Below are positions 44,727 through 57,425 of a stretch of 64,000 nucleotides of DNA, one piece after another. The stretch comes from Camellia lanceoleosa (Eukaryota; Streptophyta; Magnoliopsida; Ericales; Theaceae), in assembly GCA_025200525.1 (NCBI GenBank), contig CM045758.1, positions 161,631,040 to 161,695,039 on the forward strand, read 5' to 3'. Made by a program: the position numbers and the translations under genes. The first letter of the stretch is position 1. Each line of letters begins with the position of its first letter. Below the pieces are notes generated by a model. It ran no database searches. It worked only from the letters and a program-made list of their open reading frames with translations, and was not told the DNA's origin.

Positions 44727-44957
44727 GGCCTTGTTTTGACATCATCACTTTTTAGCTTAAAAGTCAAAAAGTCATTCAAAAAAATCAAAAAACCAATAAC
44801 CTATATCAAAAAGTTAAAAATTTTCTTTTCTCTTTATTTTTTGCACATTTTTTCGTAAAAAATTAAAAAATCATTTCAAACATACTAGTTTTTTCTATAT
44901 CATATTTTAACCAAAAAGTCAAAAAATTACTTAAAAAGTTTATTTCCAAACGAGGCT
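44727..44957. mobile_element. Tourist-like (PIF/Harbinger) MITE
   Basis: Ends GGCCTTGTTTTGACATCATC and, from the right, AGCCTCGTTTGGAAATAAAC are imperfect inverted repeats of the GGCCTTGTTTGG type, with 3-bp TTA flanks (44724-44726 and 44958-44960), the TWA target of PIF/Harbinger elements. 231 bp, AT-rich, non-coding. Confidence 0.65.
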
Positions 44958-44960
44958 TTA

Positions 44961-46429
44961 ATATTTTAATTATTTTTAGTTAGATTAAATAAAATTTTAT
45001 TTTATTTTATTTTTTACACAATTAAATAAATTTATTTTTAAAAATTAAATAAATAAAATATCAATAAAAATATATGTTATTTTTTTAATTAAAATTTTAA
45101 ATAAATTTATTTTAAAATAATAATAATAATTAAATAATAAAATTAAATAAAACATCTATTAAAATTTAAATAATGAAATTAAATAAAGTATAAACAAAAT
45201 TTCAAAATAAAATATTAATAAAATATCTATAAAAAATTATTTTAAAAAATTAAATAAATAAAACATCAATAAAAAAAGTTAAATAAAATTATTTTATTTT
45301 TAAATTGAGACATTTAAATTTTATTGAATTGTACTAAATATAATGTATAATTAAATAGTAGAGGGTCAAAATGATTATTTTACCACCTAAACCTAACAGT
45401 AAATTATCCTATGGAAATGATCCCCCCAGATACAATAGTCCCTCATATGAAGGATATGGAGTCCGGTCAGACTCTATGTCCAGCGGACTAAAAAAAAACA
45501 AACACCTAATAAAAACCTTCCATCGGATTACAACCTGAACAGTGTTTAGTCCCCCCCTCCCCCCTTCAAACACATCCATAGGGTTTGATTGAAGTGATAA
45601 ATTTCAACAAATAGCTTTTATTTGGACAAAAATTAAACAGATAAAATTTTTGACAAATAAGAATTTCAACAAATAGATTCAATAGATAAAAAATTTCAAC
45701 AAATAAAAATAATTTGAACTTTACATAGAAAAAATTTTAAACAAATAAGGAAAAAATTTCAATAGATGGATATAAATTTGAACAGATAGTCAATGAAAAG
45801 TCAAACAGATAAAAAAAAGTCAAGAGTAAATTGGAAATAAAATGTTCTTTAGGATTTCTCACCAAACTATCTTACAAATGATGGATTTCTCACCCAAAAA
45901 AAAATATCTAAACAATTGTTAGAGTAGGTTTTTCACCAATTTTACTCTAAAAAAAATTAGTTTGTCAAAAGTAAACATCAAAAGAATATTATCAAATTTT
46001 CAAATATTATTTTCGCTCCAGAAAAGAAGGAAATATCTTAAGATAATTAGTGTTATTTTTTTTTTAAGTTACTAAATTATTTTTATTTAAAAAAAAAATA
46101 AGAAACAATTTTAAAAACTCAACCAAATAAAATTAAGATTTTCACATAATTCAATACACACGATTCAAATAGTCGCAACGAACCTCAAGTCGACACCTTC
46201 CTCAAAAACATGGAAAGATAGAAGGAAAAGGAAATCATGACTAAAATATAATTTTACTTAGTTTGTTCAAGTGAGTGAATAAAATTTAAAAATTTTATTA
46301 AATAAAATAGTAAAGCGAGTTGTATTTAAAAAAAAGATAATTTTTTTTAAGATCGTTGGTATTAAGATTTTATAAAATAAAAGACATGTAACATTTTTAT
46401 AGTGGTTAGGGTCCCTTAACATTTTTTCA
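44961..46429. other. Very AT-rich intergenic DNA
   Basis: 44970-45300 is almost pure A/T with repeated TTAAATAAAATTATT-like phrases; 45590-45820 repeats ATTTCAACAAATAGAT-like phrases. A short GC-richer stretch at 45400-45560 (CCCCCCAGATACA, AGTCCGGTCAGACT) may be one end of another transposon remnant. No gene seen. Confidence 0.5.
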
Positions 46430-46690
46430 GAGAATTTTGATCAGGAGAAATTTCAAAAAATAGAGAAAATTCAGAAAAATTTCTCTGAGTTTTGAAATTT
46501 ATATAATTTGCTCAATTTCACTAATTTTCTCACAAATTTCTCTAGTTTGCTTAATTTCACTAATTTTCTCTGTGTTTTGAAATTTTCTCTAGGTTGAAAT
46601 TTCTCTAATTTGTTCAAACTTCTCTGTGCTTTGACCAATTTTTTCTAATCTGCTCACAATTTTCTCTGTGTTTTGACCAAACCAGAGAAA
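46430..46690. repeat. Degenerate tandem repeat of AATTTCTCTAATTTGCTC type
   Basis: At least five imperfect units of about 45-55 bp sharing TTTTCTCTGTGTTTTGA and AATTTCTCTAATTTG phrases. Function unknown. Confidence 0.7.
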
Positions 46691-47221
46691 ATTGAACATA
46701 TTTCTGCACAACACATACAAAGAAGCATGTATATATATATTGGTGTCTTCCTCATGAAATTATCTAAATGACTGAAGCTTCTTGGTGTCTTCCTCATACA
46801 AACAAGTATGTGTATATATTGGTGTCATCGTGGCTGTTAATTCCCCTCATAGAATTTCTTCACAATTTTCAATGCCAACACCCGGTGAGATTCATCGTCT
46901 GATGATGATGATAGGGTGGTTGTTGGATTATCACCATCTTCTTGCTAAGACGACACAACAAGAAGGATGACACAGCCCACCTCCTTCTTCTTGTTATTGA
47001 TATGATTTTTACAATACTAAAATAAGTCGTAGTAATATTAGTAGTTGTGGAGTTTGAAAATGAAAATGATGTAGCAGTGAAAGCAGGTAATAATACTCCA
47101 CCTAGTTTTGGCTTCACATGGTGGCACTAGTATGGAATGAAGGATGATGTTGTTAAGCATCATTATTTTGATGATCATCATTGTCGATGACCTTCTGTAC
47201 GAAGGAGTTGAGAGGGAGAGG
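46691..47221. other. Pre-insertion locus left of copia-2
   Basis: TTGGTGTCTTCCTCAT appears at 46740 and 46783 and a variant near 46822, a small local repeat. No coding region identified. The locus continues at 53688 on the other side of copia-2. Confidence 0.5.
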
Positions 47222-47583
47222 TGAAAGATAATCTAATCAATGGCAATAAATCGAAATACCCGTGAGGGTGTTTATCATGCGAGAATGTCTATAATCCGAA
47301 AGTTAGAAATTGGTAAACTTTTTGGTTCCTTTTATATACTATTCCAAACCTTCTGTCACTTATTTATATACAAATAAGTGACTCTCTTGGTAATAGGTAT
47401 AATATATACAATAACAGTCACCATGGTTCACAAAGTTGTGTCCATTGATGTTTGAATTCAAATTAACTAACTAACTGACAGATATAACATTCTTTCGGGA
47501 AGGTTCTATAGAATGATAAGAGAGAAGAGATAGAGTGAAGTGAGTCACACCAAATTATGGTGTGGTCACTCTTTATTCCATCA
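47222..47583 (-). repeat. 3' LTR of copia-2
   Basis: 362 bp, starts TGAAAGATAA and ends CTTTATTCCATCA. It follows a purine tract on the minus strand (GTTCAAGTGGGAGA at 47584-47597). Confidence 0.92.
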
Positions 47584-48181
47584 TCTCCCACTTGAACACA
47601 CCATAATAAGACAATAAACCTTAGTTGAGCATTTTTAACCTTGGTTTTCATCTATGAAATTACTTCATAGATCGACGTCTGATTGTGACTTGGCCATTCG
47701 TGCGCACGTTTTTGTCACCAATCAGACCGCATTCGTACGAATGTGTTCTCCCACTGATAACACATTCCAGATGACTTCAATTCACTATATAATAAGTAAA
47801 CGGCATCAATTTTCAGTGATGGGTTCATAGTTCATACCCAATCACCATTGACGACTTCAGCAATACACATTTTTCATGTGACAACCTGCACTGAAATTAT
47901 TGTTAAGTACTTCCTTTAAGACCCATTCCTAAAGGTTTTCCTTAACACACCTTATCAATGACTTTAGTTGATCAAGCAGACAATATCATCTAGTTAGCAC
48001 ATTGCATATTATGGACTTTACATCTCATGCTAACTATGATATCCGTACCTTGTCAGTTCTTCTATCTTGTTATCTAACCAAACACATGTTTCCATGCAAG
48101 ATAAAGTCGCAAAACATCGGTTATCTAGGCATCCCCAGAGTCATCCGACTATGCTTTTGTATAAGTAGTTAAACCACCTAG
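47584..48181 (-). other. Copia-2 polypurine tract and 3' untranslated interior
   Basis: AAGTGGGAGA adjoins the LTR on the minus strand (47584-47593). The remaining 590 bp, between the pol stop and the LTR, have no coding region. Confidence 0.75.
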
Positions 48182-51100
48182 CTAGGTATTTTTCAATCCT
48201 ATATTAACTACATGTTCTCTGAATTTTTCCAAAGACAACCCTTTGGTCATAGGGTCAGCCACCATCTCTTCTGAGGGTATATAGTTGACTTTAATTTCAC
48301 ATCTTTCCACTATGTCCTGAATATAGTAGTAACTAACATCAATATGTTTTCCCTTAGAGCTATTTGCTCCACTTTTTATTAATGAGATGGCAGACTGATT
48401 ATCACAAAACATACTGACTGTTCTAACAGATATACCTAATTGTAAATTGTCAACAAAACATTTTATCCAGACCGCATTACTAACGGCGGTGCTGCAAGCT
48501 ATATATTCAACTTCCATAGTATACTTTGCAACACAACTCTGTTTCTTACTTAACCAAGAAACAGTTGTTCCACCAAACAAGAACACATAACCACTAGTAG
48601 ATTTTCTATCATCTACATCTTTTACAAAATCCGCGTCAGTGTATCCTTTTATGTCTAGATCACACAAATCAAAACATAACTTCAAATTTTTAGTGCCTTT
48701 TAAATATCGGAATATTCTTTTGATTGCTTGCCAATGTTCCTTACCTATATTGGATTGAAAACAACTTACCAATCCAACTACATGACAGATGTCAGGTCTA
48801 GTGTTTGTTATGGCATACATTAGACTGCCTACTGCCTGAGCATACGGAACATTTCTCATTTCCTCAATATCCGACTTAGTTTGAGGACTCATACTTTTAC
48901 TAAGACTTTGTCTCTTGCAAACAGGCGTACTTAAAGAATTACAGTTATCCATATTAAATCTTTTAAGCACCTTGTCTAGATATTTCTCTTGATCTAGATA
49001 TAATAATTTTGAATTTCTATCTCTTGAAATTCTAATTCCTAGAACATAGGTTGCAAGACCCATGTCTTTCATTTCAAATCTAGATGCTAAGAAAGTTTTG
49101 GTTTTTATAATCATATCTGGACAATTTCCTGCTAACAATATGTCATCCACGTATAAAGACAATATTGCTAACTTGTCATCATTTTTTCAGATATAAACAC
49201 AGTGATCTAATGGACTTACAACATAGCCCATTTCTAAAATGGCTTGATGAAATTTCAAGTACCATTGTCTTGAAGATTGTTTAAGTCCATATAGAGATTT
49301 CTTCAACTTGTAGACTTTATCCTCGTTGCCTTGGTTCTGGAAACCATCAAGTTGCATCATATAAATTTCCTCTTTTAATTCTCCATTGAGAAAAGCTGTT
49401 TTAACATCTAATTGATGCAATTCCAAATCCATCCTAGCGACTACCGCCATTAGAATTCTTATTGAAGCAAATTTTGCAACAGGAAAATATGTATCTACGA
49501 AGTCTATTCCAGGTTGTTGAGTGAAACCCTTGGCTACTAACCTGGCCTTGTATTTCTCCAAAGTTTCATCTACTTTGAATTTCTTTCTAAGAACCCATTT
49601 GCAACCAATGGCTTTTCTTCCATTTGGGAGATCAGTTAATTCCCAAACATCATTTTTCTTGATCGAGTCAAGTTCTTCATTCATTGCCTCAAGCCATTGT
49701 GTAGCATCATTGCTACTCAGTGCTTCATTATAACTAGTAGGATCATCGACTAAGTTATTAAGTTCTTCAACTTGAAAAATATAATGATCTTTCAAAACCG
49801 TAGATGGACGTCTTGCTCTGTTACTCCCACTTATCTGAGAATTCGAAGCAGGTTAAACAACGTCAGAAAACTTGCGTTTGCTCCCACTATTAGATGGTTC
49901 GAGGAGAATATGTGGACTGTGGGATGAAGAAGGAAGAGAAGAATCCTGAGATACGTCAGAGAGCAATTCAATTTGTTCAATGGGTGTAACAAAATCAATG
50001 GATTCAAGAAAAATAGCATCTCTACTTTCTATTAATCCACGTTCGGGATGGTAAAAACGATAACCACTCCCATTTTCGACATAACCAATAAACTTGTATT
50101 TCCAAGTTTTGCTTCCCAATTTATCCCTTAAAGGTTTGGGAATAAGTACATGTGCCTTACATCCCCAAACTTTGAGATTTTGAACATTAGGTGTAGATCC
50201 ATGCCAGCATTCGTAAGGAGTCAGAGGTTTGGCTTTTGTTTCGACTCTATTTAAGATATACGCAGTGTTGGACAAGGCTTCCCCCCAAAAATGAACAGGA
50301 AGATCAGCATGAGCCATCATAGACCTTGTCATTTCCATGAGAGTACGATTTCGTCTTTCTGCGATCCCATTTCGTTATGGTGTATATGGCATTGTAAACA
50401 AATGTTTGATGCCATTCTCCTTGCAGAAAGAATCCATAACTTCATATTCGCCACCTCTATCATTATTCAAGTGTTTAATGGACCGACCAAGTTGCTTTTC
50501 TACCTCTAATTTATATGCCTTAAACTTTTCAATTGCTTCGGATTTGTGTTTAAGAAGGTAGATATGTCCATATCTTGAATAATCATCAGTGAAAGTAATA
50601 AAGTATTCCATGCCTCGATGAGTTTTAGTTCTTAAAGGGCCACAAATATCTGAATGAATTATTTCAAGTAATTCTGATGATTTTCAATGGTTAAAAAATG
50701 GCTTGCTAGTCATTTTGCCTTGGATACATGGTTCACATATATCAAAATCATCGGAACAAACTTTAGGCAATAAGCCACTTTTAAACATTCGAGACATTTT
50801 ATTTTTATTGATGTGACCTAACCTTAAATGCCATAAATAAGAACTAGTACTAGTAGAAACATGCAAATAATCAGAAATACATGCTTTATTATCAATAGGA
50901 AGAGAGTACATGTCATTCACTCTTACACCTTTCACTAATACACTTCCTTTCTTAATCAATACTGTGTTAAACCTAAAATTAATCTCAAAACCTTTTTGAG
51001 TTAACACCAGAACTGAAATTAAATTTCGCCGAATGTTGGGTACATAAAGCACATCATGAAGCACAATAGAAGTTCCATCAATAGAGAACTGACAATTACC

Positions 51101-51282
51101 GATGCCCAAAACATCACTATAGGAGTTGTTGCCCATGTAGATTCTATGTTCACCAACCTTCTTTTTAGTAAAATCCACGAACATGTCTTTATTTTGCATA
51201 ATATGTCTAGTTGCAGCAGAATCAATCCACCATGAATTTGATGAAGGCTCAAGTACCAATGCTTCAAAAATTGCCATGGCAA
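48182..51282 (-). pseudogene. Copia-2 pol (protease, integrase, RT, RNase H) with isolated stops
   Basis: Minus-strand order: protease WWIDSAATRHIM (DSAAT where DSGAT is usual), integrase zinc region LWHLRLGHINKNKM with CEPCIQGK (50684-51277), integrase core FITFTDDYSRYGHIYLLKH and NNDRGGEY (50375-50611), AERRNRT region and GYVENGSGYRFYHPERG (49853-50338), RT start WLEAMNEELDSIKKNDVWEL with [12 protein letters not shown] (49187-49795), then LYVDDILLAG, GYTDADF, MEVEYIACSTA and CDNQSAISLIK of RT/RNase H (48182-49162). All catalytic residues I can see are present. The segments are separated by single nonsense codons near 50682, 50376, 49855 and 49184, without frameshifts. ORF ends at the TAG at 48182-48184. 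Confidence 0.9.
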
Positions 51283-52129
51283 CAGGGTTGTTATCCTTTT
51301 TCTGCTTCTTCTGAGGGCAATTGGCTTTGATATGACCTTTTTGACCGCACTTGTAACATGGACCTATTTGACGCTGGTAATGTTGTTGCTTTTGCCATTC
51401 TTGTGGTTTCTTCCATCCTTTCTGAAATCTCTTCTTCTATTTTTTCTTGAAAAAAGTAGTCTTTTTCTTGTTGAATGATGTGTGGATATCATTCTGTGGT
51501 TGTGGTGAAGATTGTGCCATCAACAAATTAGAAGATAATCCTTCTTTACGCCTGCGCTTCATTCTTTCTTCTTCCAAAACTAAGAGAACAAGCAATGTTA
51601 CCATTGAAATCTCTCGTCCGCTATAAGTTAGAGATGTGATAACATGATCCCAAGACAATGGAAGACTATTAAGTATGGTAGTTACTTGCATCTTGTCCGA
51701 CAAAGAATGATCAACGTTGGATAATTCTTTAGCAATTAATTCCATTTGATTAACATGATCACCAGCGCTATCATTATCACTTATACGAGTGTTATTATAT
51801 TTGTCCAAGAGCAATTGAATTTGAGTATCCGATCGAACTACATACTTACTTTCTAGTGCTTCCATTAGTTGTCTTGCAGTTTCAAGTTCTTCAAAGAGCG
51901 GAATAATGTTATCTTTCATATTATGTAACATAGTTGCCTTGGCCATTGCATCATCTTCTATCCATTTATTTTGGAACCAATTTGAATCATCATCTGGTTT
52001 AGAAATGGATAAAGTATGCAATGTCTTCTCATGTATAAGAAGATAAGAAATGTGGCGTTTCCATACTCGAAAATTATTTCCATTAAGCATCTCAATTCTC
52101 GAAGAATCCATTGTCTTTTTAATAGCCAT
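51283..52129 (-). pseudogene. Copia-2 gag with one nonsense codon
   Basis: ATG at 52127-52129 begins MAIKKTMDSSRIEMLNGNNF, the usual copia gag N-terminus, followed by WKRHISYLLIHEKTL and SLPLSWDHVITSLTYSG. A TAG at about 51437 interrupts a Lys-rich stretch; the same frame then runs into a CCHC knuckle CYKCGQKGHIKANC at about 51325-51366 and on to the protease. Gag would form the virus-like particle and bind the RNA. Confidence 0.88.
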
Positions 52130-53310
52130 ATTAAAAACAAAATGTGTTACTATGAAAATTCAAATGTGAATATGAAACTTTCAAATGTGAATATTACAAT
52201 AAAAATAAAAATAAGTAAGATTAAAAACAACAATAGGTCTTAATAAGATAAGCCTTGTAGTTGTTGAATCGGCCCCGATGATGAAAATGATGTGAAAGAA
52301 TGGAACAGTACTATTGCCTTGTAGTTGTGGACCAAATTCTTTGCTTATGAGTATTGTAATAATAGTTACGAGCCCAAGGAACACAATGGTGCCTATGAAA
52401 CAATGGTTCTTTGGATGTTATCCTTGGTAACACCCTTGGATAGCCTCCTCCTTGAATTTTGTTTGCAGAAAATTTAGAACAAGTAGCCACAGAAAAATTC
52501 GTAGCAAAATTCTGGAAATTTTGGCTTTTGAATGACTTAAAATGGCCTTGAAATGAGCGAGAACGAGCCGAAAAACCCCTTGAACCAATCTGCCAGTTCA
52601 ATGAGGTGGCTGAACCGGCTTGAACCATTGGTCAACGACGTTCGGCGTGCAGACGGGCGCTAGGCGACGCAGACGAATGTTGACGTTGGCTGGGTCTCGG
52701 ACTGAAATTTGGGTCTGGTATTTGAAGCTGACTGGGTCTGATTACGGGTCATTGAAGAAAATTCTTCTTAAGTTTTAGGCCCAATGGTACAGACTTCCTG
52801 GCTATTATCTTTATTTTTGGGCCCCTTCTTGTTGGTTTTATTTTTGGCCCAATATTTTGAATTTCCAGAATAGGATTTGCAACGGAATTAATGCACAGGT
52901 TGTCTTCTCCGGTAAGGGGAGTCAGTAACCACACACTGAAACTCGAATTTTGGGGATCAAATTTTTGCCGTTTTTCACAACGAATTACACCGTTGTGATC
53001 AAAATTCTGTGAAGAACAAGATGGAGCAAATTTGGAGACCCGATTTGAACCGAAAAATATTTTATAAAATTTCTTCCAACGGTGCAACTCGGCTTCACTT
53101 TCAGCAAGGTTCGGAACAACAACGCCACCAACAGTTATTTTCTTTGGATAGTATTCTAGAAATACGACACGTTGGTGATAATTATATAAACAAATGGAAT
53201 TCACCAATGCCGAAGATTGTTGATCAATAATTTTCTGAATTTTCGGCAAAAAGAGTTCGGAAACTTGTCTTTTTTCCGGACTAAAATTCGACATCTGCGA
53301 TAATGTATAT
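52130..53310 (-). other. Copia-2 5' leader (about 1.2 kb)
   Basis: Untranslated interior between PBS and gag. Open frames at 52749-53327 and 52311-52628 show no known domain and contain low-complexity stretches; they are probably chance frames, though a leader ORF cannot be ruled out. Confidence 0.55.
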
Positions 53311-53326
53311 CCAGGCTCTGATACCA
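53311..53326 (-). other. Primer-binding site of copia-2
   Basis: On the minus strand TGGTATCAGAGCCTGG, an exact match to the standard initiator-Met PBS, begins one base from the 5' LTR. Confidence 0.92.
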
Positions 53327-53327
53327 C

Positions 53328-53687
53328 TGAAAGATAATCTAATCAATGGCAATAGATCGAAATATCTGTGAGGGTGTTTATCATGCGAGAATGTCTATAA
53401 TCCGAAAGTTAGAAATTGGTAAACTTTTTGGTTCCTTTTATATACTATTCCAAACCTTCTATCACTTATTTATATACAAATAAGTGACTCTTGGTAATAG
53501 GTATAATATATACAATAACAGTCACCATGGTTCACAAAGTTGTGTCCATTGATGTTTGAATTCAAATTAACTAACTAACTGACAGATATAACATTCTTGC
53601 GGGAAGGTTCTATAGAATGATAAGAGAGAAGAGATAGAGTGAAGTGAGTCACACCAAATTATGGTGTGGTCACTCTTTATTCCATCA
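53328..53687 (-). repeat. 5' LTR of copia-2
   Basis: 360 bp, nearly identical to 47222-47583. TTTATATACTATTCC in it gives, on the plus strand reading, a TATA-like element; orientation-specific promoter sites were not resolved. Confidence 0.92.
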
Positions 53688-54493
53688 AGAGGGCGGTGGC
53701 TAAAGGGAAAATGCGGCGGTGTTAGAGGAGGGCGGAGGAACATGGCTAGGGCAAGATGAATAGAGAAGCAGATGAGTGTTTAAAGATTAAGAAGAGAGAG
53801 GAGAGATTAAAGAAAATGAGAGAGTGGGGGTGATATATGGGTGTGTACGAGAAACTTTAGGTTACAAAAATATATATATATTATAAATCTCTCCTATTAT
53901 TAAAAGTTGAAGAAGAATGTTAGTCGCTTTAAAAAATTAGACCTCACTATTTTAACTAATGAGAGTACTGGTGGATTTAATTCACTTATCTACCAAGTGG
54001 TGAATAAAATCAAACTCTAATTTATCTCAAGTTAAACGGGAGTATAGTTTAAAATTTTGTCAGAGGCAGGTGGGTCTGATAGTGGGCTTCATAGTAACCC
54101 GTTAGCCAATCACAAATTTTTGGTTTGCACTCTATACCAACAAAAGAGAAGTCTGATTCTTGTATGAACAAATAAAACTTAACAAAAAATTAAAACCATG
54201 ATAAAACACTGATTATTTGCACATATACATAGAGAAACTCACTTGATATACACAGAGAGACTCACATAACAAAAAACTAAAACCACTTGATAAAATAGAA
54301 ATTTTAAAAGTTATTTTTGAGTTTTCAATTCTTTTTTTTTTTCTTTTTTTTTTGAACTCTTTTAATATTTTAATCAATTTTTTTTACTTTTTAGATCTAC
54401 TTAATCTAAATACACTTAAAAAGTATATTTTTTTCAAAAATTTCACTAAATACTAACAAATACAAAAATTCTTGTCAAATTAACTGAAAATTT
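53688..54493. other. Intergenic DNA between copia-2 and copia-3
   Basis: Starts with a G-rich stretch (AGAGGGCGGTGGC, GCGGCGGTG) continuing the pre-insertion locus, then AT-rich DNA. ACATAGAGAAACTCACTTGATA and ACAGAGAGACTCACATAACA at about 54226-54265 form a short imperfect direct repeat. No gene seen. Confidence 0.5.
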
Positions 54494-55054
54494 TGTTGGA
54501 GAAAAATGGCTGAATGAGAAATTGCCTCATAAATATGTATATAACTCACACATTTAAGGCTCATCAGTTTTACAAAATTGATTGGGTAGTTTTGCTGGCA
54601 TTAGTTGCCAGCCTTGATGGCTAGAGGCTCCTCCCCTCTCCCCCATGGTGTATAAAAGGAGGCTCTATTCCTTGAAAAGAGATATAAAATTTTTCCTTGA
54701 CATCCATACACTGTCAGTCTACTTCTCCTATAATTTTCTTTCTGAGAGAGAGTGCTGCCGTTGTCCGTTCACTAAGCTAATCAGAAGGTGCTTCTGTTGT
54801 AGCTGGTAAAAACCGTCGTATCCTGGGAAGTAGACGCCACAGACTCCAAAGACTCCAACGGTGAGGCGGCGAATCTATTTTAAGGAGACTGTGGTATCAC
54901 ACAGGTTTCGGTTTGCTTCCTTTAACCATTTTATATTTTATCTATATTTTATTCAGCATGTTATTTTTCCTGGGATTGAAGGTTTGTTTTGTTCATCTCA
55001 TAATTTTGCGATATGCAATGTGAAATTATGTAATGTGAGTAGTTTTTCCCAACA
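54494..55054 (+). repeat. 5' LTR of copia-3
   Basis: 561 bp. GGTGTATAAAAGGAGGC at about 54648 is a strong TATA box (TATAAAAG) and likely marks the U3 promoter; the transcript would start about 30 bp later. Confidence 0.92.
54651..54658 (+). promoter_or_regulatory. TATA box in copia-3 5' LTR
   Basis: TATAAAAG in the context CATGGTGTATAAAAGGAGGC, repeated in the 3' LTR near 61285. A canonical plant TATA element in the expected part of the LTR. Confidence 0.7.
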
Positions 55055-56434
55055 AGCTTAAAATAGATTCAACGTTTATCATAGAATTAGATTAATAGAT
55101 TCATAGGTGTGTGTAATAATTTTGCATGTAATTGGCCACTGGTAGTACTAACGAGTTAATTGGTTTATTAGATGCATGTACACAGAGTTAAGCTTTTGAT
55201 TTTGCCATTTTGAGTATGCTACTGTTTGGTCTTCCCATGGCATGGAATAGGCCACTGTTATCAATAGAGAGGAAGAGTTCCATTGGTGCAACGTTAATTC
55301 ATTGTATTTTCTAATTAATTTATTAATTTATGGTGTACCGATTCATGCCTTGTATTTCTAGATTTACATGCTTCTAGTTCACATGCTTCTAGTTCACATG
55401 CTTCTAGTTTACAATATAAATTACATGTTCATTCGGTCTTAATTTTTAGTGTAATTTACATTTCTGGCATGTTTATTAGGTAGTAAATTTACATGTAACT
55501 TGTACCTATTAATTTTTAATTTAGGTGTAGAGTTGTAGAGTGTATAACTTGCCTATATTTAAATTCATGTTAATTTCTCTAGAATTATTTGCATGTTAAT
55601 CATGTCATTTGCAATTCTTGCCTAGTAATGTGATTTAAGTGTTTAGGAGTTATAAAATGTTTGTAACTTGCCTAAATTAATTACATGTTTAGTGTACCAT
55701 AAGTTCATATGTAAACCTTACCAATTCAAAATATGGTTTAATTATATTTAATTTTGGGTTTGTAACTTGTATAGTTAATTACATGTTTATTATGTAATTA
55801 ATTTTTTACAGTTTTTTTTTAGTTTAAATTCTAGATGTGTAACTTAAGGGTTGGTTTTAATCTTTACTTACAGTTATTTATTATTTTGTTTGCTAGTACC
55901 CTCCCCTTCAATCACTACTTTGCCAAAAGCAAAGAAAAGCTGAGGGAGGTTTTGTTGTATTTTGTTGCTAACTCTTTATTGCAGGAATACCTATGGGAAT
56001 GGAAAAAAGGATTAATTTGGACTAAATATTTGAAGCAACTGTTTACTTGAGTGTTCATTTGTGGTTATTCACCAATATGTAAAGCACGTTTTATTTGCTT
56101 GTAATTATTGTAGCAATTTTGTTGTAATTGCTTGTATAGTTTGGAACGTGGTGTGTTTAACCTAGTTCATCTCTTGGGAAATTTAATTCTTAAAGTTGTT
56201 TCCCATGGACTAGGAGTCAACAAGCTCTTGAAAGTTTTGTCTAAGGTTAACTGGGTTTTAAGTGAGACCGGTGTGACCCCTCCTGTCTTCCTAGAAACTT
56301 TCCTAACCATGTTCGATTCTAGGTTGCGTGGTGAGACTAGTTTTGAATTAAATTTCCAATTGTGGGATTTTCTAGTGTTACGTTTGATTTCTGGAAATAC
56401 AGAATAGTGAAAATTCTGCTGTAATTTTTCAGAA
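55055..56434 (+). other. Copia-3 5' leader (about 1.4 kb)
   Basis: Unusually long untranslated interior before gag. It contains three 15-bp tandem units ACATGCTTCTAGTTC (55366-55410). No initiator-Met PBS is recognisable after the LTR (AGCTTAAAATAG), as in copia-1. Short frames have no known domain. Confidence 0.6.
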
Positions 56435-57425
56435 ATGGTAACTGTCTCTGATGTTGCTGCTGCTGCTGCTAATGTTGGTGGGGATCCGAACCCCGGGGCG
56501 ACTGGCTTGCCAACCCCTGCTGTGACCTCTATGGTCAATCCTCCTGTTGTTACTCCGGCTGTTCCGGAAGGACCGCTCAATCATCACGAGCGCCCGGAGA
56601 AGTTCATGGGAGTGAATTTCAAGAGATGGCAGCAGAAGATGCTGTTTTATTTGACTACTCTAAGTCTTGCGAGGTTTCTAAGTGAAGATGTACCAGCCGT
56701 AGAGGAGAATGAGCAAGATAAACAAAAGCTCATGGCTTTGGACGCTTGGAAACAAGCAGACTTCTTATGCCGGAATTACATTCTGAACGGCTTGGCGGAC
56801 CCGCTTTTCAACGTGTTCTATGCCAAGAAATCGGCTAAAGAGTTGTGGGATGCCTTGGACAAAAAGTACAAGACCGAGGATGCTGGGGTAAAGAAATTTA
56901 TCGTCGGCCGGTTCCTGGACTTCAAGATGGTGGACTCTAAAACTGTCCTGAGTCAAGTCCAAGGGTTCCAAGTGATTCTGCACGAGATACATGCAGAAGG
57001 GATGGTCCTAAGTGAGTCATTCCAGGCAGCTACTTTGATTGAGAAGCTGCCTAACGGCTGAAAAGACTTCAAGAACTACTTGAAGCACAAACGAAATGAG
57101 ATAACAGTCGAAGAGCTCGTTGTCAGGCTCCGAATTAAAGAGGACAACAGGAAGAAATGAGCGAGTACCTCCACTGTCAAAGCCAACATGGTTAAGCATG
57201 GCGAGTCCTCGGGGGCAAGAAATAAACCATCGATAGGCAAAAGCTCAAAGTTGGGGGCTAGAGGAGGAATCTCCAAAAGGCCAGCCTACAAGCCAAATGA
57301 GCCTACTTTTAGGTTCAATGGCAAATGCTTCAACTGTGGAAGTGACGGGCATTGGGCAGTTGATTGTCTAAAGAAGAAGCCCTACAAGAAAAAACCCTCC
57401 GCAACACAAAAACTGGGCACATATG
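56435..57425 (+). pseudogene. Copia-3 gag, broken
   Basis: ATG 56435 starts [20 protein letters not shown], an Ala/Pro-rich head, followed by [40 protein letters not shown] and [18 protein letters not shown], all copia gag landmarks shared with copia-1. A TGA at 57059-57061 and a further TGA at about 57158 interrupt the frame, which continues to a CCHC knuckle CFNCGSDGHWAVDC at about 57328-57369. Codon use in gag is GC-richer than in the following pol. Confidence 0.88.

Larger units (their letters stand above)
47222..53687 (-). mobile_element. Copia-2: young Ty1/copia retrotransposon
   Basis: LTRs 47222-47583 and 53328-53687 are TGAAAGATAATC...TTCCATCA, flanked by a perfect 5-bp duplication AGAGG (47217-47221 and 53688-53692). 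By eye the LTRs differ at five substitutions and one 2-bp indel, so insertion was recent compared with the other elements. The interior carries PBS, gag, protease, integrase, RT and RNase H in copia order, in one frame apart from isolated stops. Confidence 0.93.

Noticed and set aside
44394..45560. One large transposon with ends at 44470 and 45560
   Set aside because: The candidate ends share only C/G-rich words and do not form a convincing inverted repeat or target duplication.
52749..53327. 192-residue frame in the copia-2 leader as a protein gene
   Set aside because: Overlaps the PBS and leader, no recognised domain; a chance frame is more likely.
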